In this document: piece after piece, positions 37,749 through 50,174 of the stretch | How positions within the stretch are numbered: position 1 is the first letter of the stretch | Layout of the letters: each line of letters opens with the position of its first letter | Assembly: GCA_910591455.2 (NCBI GenBank) | Contig: OU342822.1 | Location: forward strand, 15,909,154-15,973,153 | Source: Pholis gunnellus | Taxonomy: Eukaryota > Chordata > Actinopteri > Perciformes > Pholidae | Length of the DNA: 64,000 bases | Direction: 5' to 3' | Notes under the pieces: generated by a model | What the model was told of the DNA's origin: nothing | The model's input: only the letters and a program-made list of their open reading frames with translations | The model's database searches: none | Position numbers and translations under genes: made by a program

Positions 37749-40663
37749 TCAACACTTGAGCTGGTCCATTTCAGAGCACTCCGTGTCCATGTCAGAGTCA
37801 TACAGCGAGTGACCGGTGGGGTCGCTGTCGGGCGACAGAGGGTCCTTTGGTGTGTGCGTGTGTGAAGTGTGCGTGTGCGAATCGTCCTGGAAGGTGTCCG
37901 TGCAGGAGTAGAGGCCCAAATCTGCGAGTTTAGAGTCGCTGCCCTCTGTGGTGTCGCTGTAGCAGAAGTCCTCCAGGTCCACGAACCACTCGGGCCAGAA
38001 CCGCCGGCGGATGCGCTCGCAGTACATGGCCAGGTTGATGAGCTCACCTGGAGGAGGAGGACAGACATCTGAGTAAAGCGCTCTGAAAATGCCACTCGAT
38101 CCTATTGATGAATAAAACACTACAGACAGTAGAACTGAAATGATTTGCTTCTTTTCTTTGTCTTCTGTGATGATAAATGGATTATCGTTACATTTTAGAG
38201 TTCTGATTGCACAAAACAATATGAGGGGCATCACATTTTTGATGGGTAATTCTTTAATCAAGACAGTAATTTGCAGATTAATCAATAAATAATCATTAGT
38301 TGCAGGCCTGACTAACATATATTTTTAGTCCAGTGTTCCAAACTGAGGGATCACATTATGATTAACAAGAGAGAAAGAACAAGATTGTTATGCGACGCAA
38401 CATTAGAGTTTATTGGGGTCACGAGTAGACATTGCTTGGCTTTAATCGAGAAAGGATTTTTCATTGTTTAGCTTCAAACTTGCGGTGTTTCATTTTTGTA
38501 TCTTTTCTGTTGTAAATGGTCCGCAGTGCAAACGTTTAGTAGAAAACCTAACGTTGCCTCGTACAACCTGAAAAGCAGTGGATTTTTAATTCATGTTTTA
38601 ATGATGTTGACCCTACAGTGTATACATTACAAACGGATTCAGGAAGTTTCTCACTTTCTACAGATGTAAAAGATAAAAAATGTGCTATATACACATATTT
38701 TGTGGATTCCTATTTTGGTGAACTCACCTTTGATTAGCTGCTCCGGCCGTGTTCCTGGTAGCGTCCACATAGCAGGAGCCAGGTGACTGAACACTGCGGC
38801 GTCTACTGTTGAAAGCTTCGAGCCCATAAGATACTTCTTATCACCTTTTAACAGAAAAATAACAACACACAAATACAATTAATATGTAGAGACTTTCTAT
38901 TCCTCTTTCAGGACTAGTTCAACCTTTTGGGAAAATGCGCTTATTCATTTTTTTTGCCGAATAGACAAGAAGTTTGATACAACTCTCATGTCTATACGGT
39001 AAATATGAAACCAGAAGCTGGCTAGCTTAGCTTAGCATAAATACTGGAAACGGGTGTACTTAAGTCAGATTCTGAATGCAGAAATTATACTTGTAACAAA
39101 GTGCTTTTAAAATTGTACTTGTATTTAGGTAAAAGATTGTAATACTTCTTTCAGTCCATACATCAATCACTTCTGGCCTCAAAGTAAAAGGGATCAGAGA
39201 GCAATTGAGGCCTTTAGGGTTATGAAACTTTAACCTTAGTAAGCGCCATTTGTAATGTTACAACACGCTCTACGTTATGTATTGATTCTATACTGCAATG
39301 CTAACTTTCTCCCACAGGAGGTCAGTATTGTGCTGCTATTTGTACAAACATGACGTCCTGGTTGTAGTTCTCATGGCACACACTGAAAAGACGTTGGACT
39401 TGTCCAATAAAGCCGTTTGTCTGCTTACAGAGTAAACGAACACACAACTCACAATTATAAGTGAGTCTGTATATCATAAATGCTCAAAATAAATAAATAA
39501 TAATAAATAATTGTGCTGTACTGAAGACTTTCGCATAGTTCAAAAGGCTGGGATGTTTTGGTTAATTTACTTTATTTTCTGCAAATCACAATAAACCCCA
39601 CAAATATATTATAATACATTCTAATCTTCCAAATTAGATATCAATTAAAAAAAAGAATTCTCACCTAGTAGAGTGGCCAGGGTGCGCATGTCCTTCTCCA
39701 TCAGGGCGTAAACCTCATCTTCAGAGAACCGTCCGATCCCGTGTCCATACATCTCCCTCTTGACGATTCCACCGGTCAGATGACTCAGGATCCACTTGAG
39801 CAGGTCGCTCAGCGGCCCGCTCACAGACAGCATCTTCTGGGTCTCCTCCAGGTTGTCCACCCACTGACAGTAAGCTATGGTCCTGCAACAAAAAACACAC
39901 ATGTGCACACGTTAGTTACATTTCAAATAATGAGTGAAAAAGAATCCTCTTTGAAAAGATGTCCCACTCCTGCTCCTTACAATGAAACTGCACTGATCTA
40001 AGACAACAACAACAACAACAACAAAATGCTGTTTGAACTTTTATGGGGGTTCCTCACCAGTAGAAATGCTCCTCCACCATTTTGGTGATGGCGCGAGACA
40101 CGGCCTTCTCCTGTGGCGTCAGGCTCATGTTGAGGCTGGCGCCCAGCCTCTCCTCCAGGAAGTCGATGATGAAATCCGTACCACACACCTGCTCCTGGTT
40201 GTATTCGATCCACGGCATCTTTCCCTGTGGCGAGAGCTTCCCATCAAAGTAGTTCTGCGAGAAAACATATTCAGGAAAGAACATACAGATTGAGAAAGTA
40301 GTTGGTGAACGGTGTCAAGTGAATTTAATTAGAATCAGATCAAAAGAAAACATCTAATTTTACTTAAAAACTAACCGGAAGAAAAAGAATGGGATTAAAA
40401 CGTCCTCACACTCAATTGTAAACATGCACCTGAGGAGAATAAAGGAAAAACAGTGGGGCAGACTCATAACCACAGCTGTACCTGGTAGGGCAGGTCAACC
40501 ATACGGAGGTAGGTCTCCATCTTAAGGCAGAAAGGGGACAAGGAGGGGACACCAGTTTTGGGCCTGGAGAACTGGTGGAGGATGATGGCATCTTTGGAGT
40601 CCAGCTCTTCCTCTTTTCTGTGTGGAGGAGACAGAGCTGCAGTTCACGCAACAAAACAACAAC

Positions 40664-40707
<44 letters not shown>

Positions 40708-42471
40708 CAAGAGGTGGCTTGGGCTATCATATTGAATAAATCAAATCATCTGCAACCAAGGTCCTTTAACCTGCCCTGAGTAATTGCCATTTATACGAGC
40801 CAAGGAAAACTGCAATGTCAAAAATAATGAATCACACCCCGGTGAAAGATTATGGTGCATTCATGGGTACTATTGGGGGCTATTTCACAGACAAGGGCAG
40901 GCCCTGCAAATGGCAACAAACTCACGTGGGCACAATGCAGAATTAAAAGGGAGCTGTCCGCTGCGTGAAGTGCTGAAACGTAAAAAACAAGCCTCCGAGT
41001 AAAGGAGCTGTCTAGTTCAGGGTGGTGCTGAAATGCCCGACCACTCTTAAATAAGCTGGTTTTGGTGCAATAACCTAATGAGGGTAACGTACAATAAAAG
41101 CCTACAGAGCCAAAGCTGCATGTCCCGAAAGCTGACCCGCCAGTCGGGATGAAGTCCATCCCATCTAATATTTAACTGCACCATGAACAGCCTGTATTTC
41201 TGTATACAAATCGACCCCGCATTAAAGACAGCTTTAGTACACCATTATAATGTAGAAGGCCCACACAGCAGAATGCCACACGCTGTTAGTTGAGCTAAAA
41301 TCACTTTATTTAAATACTCGAACAAGGCTTTTATTTTGATACTGACTGTTGTAGGCCTTTTGCTGTAGGCTTTAGCTGCAGGTAACCCGAGACATGTTCA
41401 AAACAAAAGACCTGACAGTGAATAACCAATAACAATAAACACAAATACATTCATATCCACCATTTTACCATTTCCGTTTGTAAATATCAGTATGTTTGGG
41501 GCTTTGGCGTTAAACTGTTTACATTGAAGGTTGTTGTTTTTCACGTAACTGCAGTGCTGTTGCCTGAAACCAAACACCGGAACGTGTGTGAGGAGGGGGA
41601 AGGGGGGAGGGTCTCAATAAAGCAAACACAAGATGAACCTAAAGGCTTCATGTCACCTCGTCCTTGAGATGCAGACAAATTAAAGTGACCCGCTGTCAAA
41701 GTCTATAATGTCAATGAATGTGACATTAGAGCTGCTTGGAAAAAAAGGCCAGGATACAAACCTCTCTGACAAATATTATAAATTAGCTATTATCATTTTT
41801 TAATCCCTTTGAATGACCAAACCCGAAAGTCATGACCCTTGCTGGATGGTCACCTCTGTCATTAATCCACAGAAAACACGCCAATAAAGATAGAAATGCC
41901 CTAATGTGTGTTTGTGAAGGGGGGGGGGGGGGGGGGGGGGGGGGGGTTCTGTTACATCACAATCCACCCACTCACGATTCCTTATTCTCCACTGACTCCG
42001 CTCTCTCCCCGCCCGGCCTGATGAGATTAAGTAACATCAAACCCCAGAGAAAAATAAATAAAGACCTGCAGAGATTTGGAGTGAAAACATGACTGAGATG
42101 AGCAGTGGGTTTTCGGATTGATCGTGGCCCAAGAGGCCCGAGCGTGGAAGGCGATGAGCTCTGCAGCTTCTACACAGGGACACCTCTGACGGCCTCCGTG
42201 TTGTTGCTTACCTGATGGCCAGCAATTCGTGCAGCAAATAAGCAGCGGCGGCGAGCAGAGCACCTCCAGTCAAATACAGCGTCTTCCGCCACCACGAGTC
42301 CGAGCCCAGGGCTGACATTATCCCGCCGTAGTCCTGCAGTGGGTAGGCGATGATGTACCCATAAAACGAGAGCTGCTCATCGGAGCCCAGCAGGCCGGAG
42401 GAGAAGCTCTGGTTCTGGCTAAGATCGACCACACAAGACCGCGTCCAGGCAAACCCGACGCGCCAGTACAT
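37749..42471 (-). CDS. faxc: Failed axon connections homolog (FAXC), 6 exons, complete
   Basis: Membrane-anchored, glutathione-S-transferase/metaxin-like protein related to Drosophila fax, which acts in axon development; its biochemical activity is unknown. Coding exons, 5'→3' on the minus strand: 42471–42212, 40617–40482, 40254–40058, 39882–39665, 38844–38728, 38047–37749. All junctions are GT–AG and phases join without error to give 408 aa (human 409). The N-terminus contains the family block PLQDYGGIM and a hydrophobic helix at residues 64–82 (TLYLTGGALLAAAAYLL). Next come a thioredoxin-like GST N-domain (DAIILHQFSRP…SPFCLKMETYLRM…GKMPWIEYN) and a GST C-domain (EEHFYW…DKKYLMGSKLSTVDAAVFSHL…CERIRRRFWPEW). 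The acidic tail diverges from human but ends similarly (TGHSLYDSDMD). It is convergent with distant pou3f2 and in the same orientation as downstream ccnc. Microsatellites and a repeat cluster lie in its introns. Confidence 0.95.
38120..38310 (+). mobile_element. Non-autonomous DNA transposon (hAT-like MITE) remnant, copy B, in faxc intron 5
   Basis: It shares the sequence order CTTCTTTTCTTTGTCTTCTGTGATGATAAA…GGGCATCACATTTTTGATGG…AATTTGCAGATTAATCAATAAATAATCATTAGTTGCAGGCC with the copy at 3195–3476 and the teleost-wide family. It lies within the faxc intron between exons 6 and 5, just upstream of the last exon. Confidence 0.6.
38331..38440 (+). repeat. hAT-like element end remnant, copy 3
   Basis: CAGTGTTCCAAACTGAGGGA, TCACATTATGATTAACAAGA and TTGGGGTCACGAGTAGACAT resemble a decayed CAGTGGTTCCCAA-type end. 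Assignment is tentative. Confidence 0.35.
38905..39060 (+). mobile_element. MITE TTAGCTTAGCATAAA family, copy 2 (left part), in faxc intron 4
   Basis: It contains GGACTAGTTCAACCTTTTGG, ATGCGCTTATTCATT, CTCTCATGTCTATACGGTAA and GCTAGCTTAGCTTAGCATAA followed by ATACTGGAAACGGG, in the order expected for the left half of the family. It is truncated after the core. Confidence 0.7.
40667..40705. repeat. (TG)n microsatellite in faxc intron 1
   Basis: About 19 units, 50 bp beyond the exon 2 acceptor. Confidence 0.95.
41919..41946. repeat. G28 homopolymer in faxc intron 1
   Basis: An uninterrupted G run. It is prone to length error in assembly. Confidence 0.95.
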
Positions 42472-42760
42472 GCTCTCTGTCTCGGGCCACTTTCCGCCTC
42501 ACTCTGGCAGCTCGGGGCTTCATCAGCGGGGGCTTCATGGGTGCAGAGATCTGCGGGTGCGGGGCGAGTGTGCGAGTAGCGGCCGACTGGACACGAGCGT
42601 CCCGCTCGGAGCTTGTCCCCGCAGCGGGGTCGACATCCTCCGCAGCCCGCTCGGAGCTCGCTGGATCTAGCTTCTCACCTAACGCTATCAAGTTAGACAG
42701 ATACACAACACTTCCGGTTGCTTTTCAAAAATAAAAGTTGATTCGTGGATGTGTCGGGAC
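42472..42760 (-). promoter_or_regulatory. faxc: faxc CpG-rich promoter/5' UTR
   Basis: The 250 bp upstream of the faxc start codon is strongly GC- and CpG-rich (for example CCCGCTCGGAGC), in contrast to the AT-rich DNA beyond 42,720. This is the usual signature of a CpG-island promoter. The exact start site is not visible. Confidence 0.45.
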
Positions 42761-45500
42761 ACGAGTGGGCCTAACTCAAAATGCCAGCAAAAGTGTACTT
42801 TAACAAGTAGGCTAAATACAGTTTATTGCATCCTGCATGTCCGTAATGCAGTTTGAATTAGAAATGGACATAGTGGGGCATTACTAAGCAGTCAAACTGA
42901 CCCTGACTCCACAGGAGACAACAGTCCTTGGTTTACTTTTGATGGGTTGTGATAACACCAAACCTTTTTTGATTGATACTGAGAAGTGACACGATACTAA
43001 TACAAAGTAATACATAGTTTAGCCCTATAAAGCCACTGCTACTAATATGACCACAATAACTATGTAACGAATCAAGCAAGGACAGATTTTTGAGCGTTAA
43101 ATGTAAGGAATAGAACTACTAAATAAGAAAGAAATTAGGTGTTTTAGGCCTTGCTATACGAGCAAAGAAGTAGAACAATATAAACTAAAATATATTTGAA
43201 AAACAATGAACCCCGAAGCTACACAGAATAACACAATCATGCCCCTACGTTCTCTGAAAAAGTAAAAGTTATCCTTTGTCCCTTTATCCCACAAATATTG
43301 TTTTGCTTGAAATGTTTCCACCGATACTGAATTATGCCCCATTCACTGTTGCCACTTAACCTTAAGTAAGTAAAACAAAAAATCATGATTTTATTTTGAA
43401 ATGCTGCAGTTTGCTGTAACGTTTCTCTCTGCTGGCTTCACGCACCCAGTGTGACGTCACGGGTACTGAATGTACCCCACGGTACCATCATCTCCTGGAG
43501 GCAACTACAGGTGAATACATCCTCTGATGCCATGAAGTCAATTAACTCACATCTTCTAAACCACAAACTGGGGGAAATGGATAATGTATTGTGTGTACTT
43601 TGCCTATACATTAACTCCAACCTCTTTATTAAACATAGACTTTTCTGAAATGTCATAACTGATATTGAATATGTTACGTGTTCTTTGTTGTTGCCACTAG
43701 GGGTCCTACCACAGCCATTGTGTTGAAGTGACATTGAGGTTAGGTAATGGGGCTGAATAAGACTTTTGTAACATGCTGGAAGATTCCCCCAAAAGACCAG
43801 CTTTGAATAACAGCAGTGAACCACTTTGTTATGCACATCATACATTTTTATTACCATAAATGATCCTCCAAAATGAATAAACAGAGACTTTCAAGTAATA
43901 AAACAATTTGGGAAAATGTGTTTTTACCAGAATAGCAGGATTATTTAGGCGTGGTGAAGCCCTTTATGTTGTGTAACAGATGGAGGCCGCTGAAGGAAAA
44001 TGTCAGACGGCAAAGCAGAACAAGGCGGCGTCCAAGCTGCCTCAGCGGCTTCTCTGTCTTGTCTCTTTGTCTCTTTGTGTGAAAGTGAAGGGCTAGTGGC
44101 ATTTAACACCATGCTTCTGTACCTTTTCAGTTGTTTTTCCAATAGTGACAATAAGAGATTCAGGAAGCCATCAAGGGGAAAAACAATATGCAACAACATT
44201 CAACCCTAAAATGCATTTTCCAGCTGGCCTGAACGGGACGATGTGCTTTTTAAGAAGGGTGTTCTCTGTAACCAGCAGCTTTTATTTCGTAAGGCTTTTC
44301 AAGCACCTTGTTTTGAGTACAGCCACACACAGCTCCCACTGCATTTACATCACTAAAATATAGAGACATATACACAGGTATATGCACAAATATATTGCCA
44401 CAATAAAGCGATTGAATAGATGGTAGATTTAAAATAACAATGTACAACCAAAAGTTTGCAACAAATCTAGAACGATTGTAATTTGCAGTTTGGCCAAAAT
44501 AAATCCTTTGACAAATTAAAAACAAAAAAAATTACTAAACATAGCTTTAGGCAACTCATTCTACAACTAAAGTGTAATAGATGAAAATTAAGAATCATGA
44601 TGGTGAAGGAAACAAAGGGCCCTTATGTTTGACGCACTAGCACAAAGCTAAACCAGCTCATGCTTTCCATTTACGTTTCCTTAATTAAGCTAAAAGATGA
44701 AAGTAATAAGAGTTATAAGGCTATTTACAAAAGGGAGGAAGGGAGGGGATGGACGAGGCGCAGTTGTCATGATTCAATACAGTAAATCATTGTATTCAAA
44801 GAATTAATTTCTACAATAACGAGGAGCCTCACGTGGGATTCTTCCTGCCATGGATCAAGATCAAGGGTATCCAATCACATCACAGCTGCAACAGGGTGAT
44901 ATCAAATCAGATCTGCACAGGATCCAATCATTTTACAGAGAAGACTACTAAAGTCCCTGAGGAATGAAAACCCACCCAGACTGGCCACTCACATTGCGCA
45001 CACACGCACACACACACACACACACACACAGACACACACAGTACTTGTGATCAAGTTTTCTCGAATCCCACGGAGCGCCACGTTAAAGGAGTCGCTCCTC
45101 GGGGATGTTCAAGATTGTCAGGATCATCACAATGATGTTAAAGCAGGTTTCTTCTGAACCATCACATCTGGTCTGTCATGTTTTTTGCCACATTCACAGC
45201 TCCCTCCCCTCCCCCCTTTACCTTTACATGTTCCTCAGTTTTAAGTTCGTTTTCAAGTCCGGAGCAGAGCACAGAGCCTCCTCGAGATATTTCTGTGGCT
45301 ACTCGCTCAATCCAATATTTTTCAGAGAAGGGAAGAGTGAAGACGTGGCTCTCAGTTTGTTGGTCAAAGATGAAGGGGCATCTCGGGTTGGCTGAAACGT
45401 GTTGGTTTTTTTTCGTCACAACGGTCGTGCTGTGTGACATTTAAAAGATTCCCCCTCCTCTACATCAGCATTATGGATTCCCACAGAAAGAGACGCCACG
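42761..45500. other. Intergenic region between faxc and ccnc
   Basis: AT-rich, with one short (AC)n run (45003–45030). The right part (to about 45,500) is probably ccnc 3' UTR. No exon of COQ3, PNISR or USP45, which lie between FAXC and CCNC in human, is recognisable. Confidence 0.55.
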
Positions 45501-48500
45501 CTAGGACTGGCTGTAGGAGTTGCTTTGGTTCCCATTGGAGCTTTGGTCACTCTCACTGTAGACAGACAGAAGAAATATTACACACAGCTGAGATACAGTA
45601 TGACTTGACATGTGCGGTTGTAGGATATTATGACACCAAGTAAATGCAGCTTTGTGCTCAGTGGAGGTACTGCCAAATGGTTGGATTTGATTAGAAATTA
45701 AATTACTTCCTAATTTATAAAGCCAGCTATTTTTACAGGTTTTTAAATGTGCTCAAGAATTCACAAAAACGTCAATTTAAAAAGCATAAAATCAATGACC
45801 AGTTCAATCACGATGCATCATCAGGTAAAGACAAACGTGTTCTGCCGCTGCTAGTCAGCTAACATTTCCTGAGATGCAGTGACGAAAAAATGGATAGTGA
45901 TGTGAGAGACAACCCTGCGCCAGTAAAATCTCCACAGTGTGTCGAGGAAATACGACCCTGAATACATTGAATTAGGATTCATAAAACATATTTACACCCC
46001 AGTTTTTTTCATGTAGTTTTTTTTTCTCATTTATTTTGGAAAAGTGGGCCTTAACTCACAGAACAGTTGAGAGCGTCTGCTGTATATGACGGCAGGTTTA
46101 CGCACAGAGCAGAGTCATTGTTCACCTGTTCGGAGGAGGTTTGGGCTTCGGCATCTTGTTCAGCACGGCAGCGATCTCCTTTCTGTCATCAAAATTCTTC
46201 CACTGGTCATAGAGCTTCAGAATGACACGGATGATCTCCAGGATCTGGAGAGAAAAACAAAAACCGAAGTAAACGTATGTGGATCCACCGCTGCTCAATA
46301 CGAAATAGTCCCAAAGCGAAATGGGTTCTCTCCCAAGTATTTATTTGAAGTATGTGACACTGTGAGATGTATGTTGTATGTGTCTCAAGCTTAATTAATT
46401 CAGATTCTAAAACATGTAAAAATGTTTTTTTTGAGAATGTGATATTCTTACTTTGTCCATGTCAACAGAGAGCTCTGCAAACCACTGCCTGGCATCCTTC
46501 TGCTGTACCACACAGGCAACGTGCAGACAGGCTGCGAGAGGAAAGGAGCTGATCATGTTACCGCTAATGTTCTTATTTTAAGTCAGTAACTACATTAAAC
46601 AGCTGCAATGAGAAATGCATGGGGACAAATCTTACCCAAGGCAATCATGAAGGGAGGGTAGAGCAGACACAGATCCGTCCTATATGTGTCGTTCACTATT
46701 CGCCTGGTTCAGAGAGATAACAGCGCACACACACTGAGTAAATCTACCAACAACAGCTAAATCTAGGACTCAAAAGACGTCAAAAGAGACGGTTAACTCC
46801 ACACAGACGGTATCGTACCAGGCCAGGGGCAGCAGCATGTCCTCCTGTCCCATATCCTGCACATACTGCAGCAGTGGTCTGTAGGGGTGGTACACTATGA
46901 GGCAGCAGTCCTGAAAAAAAAAGACAACAATAAGAAATCCAAGCATTTAATCAAGAATACAGCTTACAGTACGGCAGCAATGACACAAAGCTCTCTCCAC
47001 TCACCATCAACTCCAGAAGGTAGAACTCACATTCTAATATCTGTAAAAGACACAAATTTAAATAGTTTTTAACATATCAGATCGGTTAAACTGAACCTGT
47101 TTCTACATACAACACTTTGGCACCTTCGTCATAGGGTCTAACAAAAAACATGTATTGTGTATGGCAGGTATAAACCTATTTACTTATGATTATGTGATAC
47201 TTTCTAATGTTAGACCGATCTGCCTACAGTGGAATGCAGACTTCGGCGTCTCAGCCAACACTCAGACATTCTCCTCCTATATGGAAGCACCCAGCACATC
47301 TATATTTAATGAGACTATTTCCAAACAGTGGGCAGAAAAGGGAATTATAACTTTTGAGAGCTCGTATGACAGTGGAACTATTCCCTCATTCAAACAAAGA
47401 AAAAGTATCTTTATCTGAACTTCATTCGGTATCTCTTGCTCTTCCCACACCGACGAGGAGATCCACATTTTTATTGAAAGACGGATGCTATCTGTGAATT
47501 CATTATATTCTATTACAGTGCATATATGTATTCCATGTGTATAAATACATCCTTGACAGGCTGAAAATAATGCTTCAAGTAGAATATATCTTTAGGTGGT
47601 TTATTATGTTTCGTTCATAGTAAGCAGTGCATGTATTTTCATGTGAATGAGCACTTCAAAGCTTACACAAAGCTTAAACTTCTTTGTTGTCATATTGCCC
47701 CGTTTGTCCCCGGTCCACAATCACGTATACTACGTCTGCAGGTTGGACATGAAAAATGAGGTCGCAGGAGTTGCAGCAACCCCGCTAACTCATTCTCCAC
47801 TACGTGAACCACTCCCTTTTTTTAATCGCACCGCGGTGGCTCACTATAAATAATAGTTTACACAGCTTTCAGACAGGCAGCATGTCACCACAGCCCCGGG
47901 GAGGCCGTCCTGGCGACTCGGTGGAGATGCAGAACCAATGCGTGCACACGGGTAGCTGTGGTCGAAGCCAACTCCCACAGCTACAGGACTTGTATCATAG
48001 GTTTGCGAACATTAGTTGTGGAATCTCACGTATTGATGGACTCCGACATGGCAACACTGTGTTACAGTGTAAGGGGCTCCGGGTACGCTGTAATGTAGCG
48101 AGGCAGTGCATAAGGGAAGAGGAAGCAGGAACACATTCAAACTAGCATATGGTTATCGGAACCATATGAATTACAGTTCATCTCTTTTCACTACCAAGTG
48201 AACTCAAGCCCTCCATTTAATTCCACACGCACGCACGCACACGCACGTGCGCACACTCTGGTGTTGTTCGCTCTGCATCTAAATGCATAAAATGGATTGT
48301 GACACAAACATTTTACTTACATGATTCATTCTGTAAGGGAACTCCTTTGGAAAGGCATAGGAAAATCTGGTTTTCACTGTTTGAGAAAATAAACATGATT
48401 ATAACATCTCCACTGCAGAAGAAACAACACAATTTGAGCGACTAGGTTTAGGAAATATATGAGAAAAAATGGCGACTTACACACAGACGTTGCTGCAGAG

Positions 48501-49618
48501 ATCAGCCGGGTATTGGATACAACTCCAAATTCCTGAGTGAGCATAAACGTGTTGAGCACAGAACAGATAAGCAGAGCACATATACAGCAGAAGTTACTAC
48601 TTTACTAAACATTCTTGTCCACAGAATTGTCCATACCTCAACTTTAGAAGCCAAGAAAACACAGGTAGGAGCCATGAGCACTGGATCTATACTTTTCAGG
48701 GAATACCTGCAAACAAAAGGAGATACAGAAAACAATAGCTTTAGCAATGTGGACATGATGACGGACTTCTTCACCTATGCTGATAAGAGAATGTTGGTGA
48801 AGTTTGCCAAACATTGTTCAGCTTTAACAGCAGAACGAGATTTGAGTTTTACAACCAAATGACTATAACCACAGTCCTCGATGATATGTATTCTTATATC
48901 ATATGATGCGATACCTGGCGTAGAAGCGTTTGAAGTAAACGGTTGCAGTGGCAATGACCTGCTGCCGCAGCTTCAGGTGTTCCCCCAAAGCCTGGATCAC
49001 TGAAAGAGACACAATTACACGTTAAATACCGGAGAGTAAAATAAGATGACTACATTTCAGTAGGACAGGAAGTCACATATATACATATGATGTTGTGTAA
49101 TTTCATGTAAACACTCAAATTTAACAGATACCATTAGCAAAGAATATCTGCAGCTTCCAGTACTCCTCTTCTGAGAGGAACTTCAGATCCTTCTGGCGCT
49201 CCTTCATCAGGTCCTGCTTGTCCAGAACCCACTGCAGACTTTAACAAATGAAACAAACACATATTACCTCAATATTCTCATAGTTATGTTGGTTATTTAA
49301 ACTGTCATCAAACAAGCTAGCGGGTAGCACAGCAGCATAAACCACCGTTAGCCGTCTGTGTTGCTGCCACAAAGCATAGATTATAAAAGTTAATATAAAT
49401 AACAACAACCTTTGTCTTTAATACGTTCGCTTTTCAGTCTTTATTAAAATTGGTCTGTATATATCGTAGCAACAGTTCAGGGGACCGTTACGATAAACCC
49501 GCACACAGCTAACGCTAGGCCTCCAAACACAGACGTTGGTTTGCTAAATAAAGACGTAGCAAGTCACATTTTAAATAAAAACGTACTAATGAGAACTTTG
49601 CCAGAAGTTTCCCGCCAT
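45501..49618 (-). CDS. ccnc: Cyclin C, Mediator CDK8/19-module cyclin, 12 exons, complete
   Basis: Nuclear regulatory subunit that pairs with CDK8/CDK19 in the Mediator kinase module and controls RNA polymerase II transcription. Coding exons on the minus strand: 49618–49587, 49238–49132, 48999–48915, 48706–48637, 48532–48481, 48376–48321, 47040–47005, 46910–46819, 46703–46636, 46531–46452, 46244–46126, 45555–45501. They join in frame to 283 aa, exactly the human length. Recognisable blocks run in order: MAGNFWQSSHYLQW, QKDLKFLSEEEYWKLQIFF, the first cyclin box (VIATATVYFKRFYARYSLKS, MAPTCVFLASKVEEFGVVSN), RMNHILECEFYLLELMDCCL, the second cyclin box (LAWRIVNDTYRTDLCLLYPP, CLHVACVVQQKDARQWFAEL), KMPKPKPPP and a Ser-rich tail ending SYSQS. 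Exon 7 is only 36 nt (ILECEFYLLELM). The intron before it is about 1.3 kb. It is divergent from the intermediate-filament gene. Confidence 0.97.
47041..48320 (-). other. ccnc: ccnc intron 6 with unexplained non-repetitive sequence
   Basis: This 1.28-kb intron lies between coding exons 6 and 7. It contains plus-strand open stretches (47155–47418 and 47804–48145) that I do not recognise. The part from about 47880 to 48130 is more GC-balanced than its surroundings. A short ACGC/CA tract is at 48226–48255. No exon, RNA gene or known repeat is evident. Confidence 0.35.
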
Positions 49619-50085
49619 GTCGTCGCTGTTGAGGTAGAGAAGGACACTTTTTTTAACGATACAACTTCTTTACTACAAAGAAGCGAACAGCAGAGGCAAT
49701 GTTGTTGTGCCCAGCAGACACTGGGGTGACATCAAAAACGTCCCGGAGAAGCACGGAGAACTCCATGGAATGGTTCCGGAATTTTAGTTCCACCTTTAAA
49801 ACGTCAAAATACTGTTTCACTACAAGTATATATAGATGATTTATCATTCAATCTGCATCATGTGAATTAGAAAAAGATTTTAATGTTGGTTTAATATGTC
49901 CAGTAAATGTGGGCACGCACATTCCTATGCATGTTAGTCATCAGATAATAAAATTAAGATTCTTTCTGTCGTCTGTAATAAGTTAATTGACGCAACCTTG
50001 ATAAATGTTTGTAGGGACATTCATTCTAGGGTTGGGAAGGTTCAACATGCCTGTGTAGTTTAGGGAAGGGCTGGTAACGTTAGCC
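49619..50085. promoter_or_regulatory. Divergent intergenic promoter, ccnc (−) / intermediate filament gene (+)
   Basis: The 556 bp between the ccnc ATG (49618) and the filament ATG (50175) must hold both 5' ends. No CpG island is obvious. The filament side has a TATA box, while the ccnc side shows only AT-rich sequence. The shared-promoter interpretation is inferred from spacing. Confidence 0.4.
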
Positions 50086-50093
50086 TATATAAA
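50086..50093 (+). promoter_or_regulatory. TATA box of the intermediate filament gene
   Basis: TATATAAA lies 82 bp before the ATG at 50175, placing a transcription start near 50117 and leaving a 5' UTR of about 55–60 nt. A canonical TATA box suits a tissue-restricted structural gene. Confidence 0.65.
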
Positions 50094-50174
50094 GACCCCA
50101 CCACAGACCAAAAGGTGCGAGTGACCAGTTTCCAGTCCCCCAGTTAAAGTTGCAGAACTTACAGAAGCGTCAAC

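Noticed and set aside
43438..43857. 139-codon minus-strand open frame between faxc and ccnc
   Set aside because: Does not resemble COQ3, PNISR, USP45 or any family I know, and has no splice structure.
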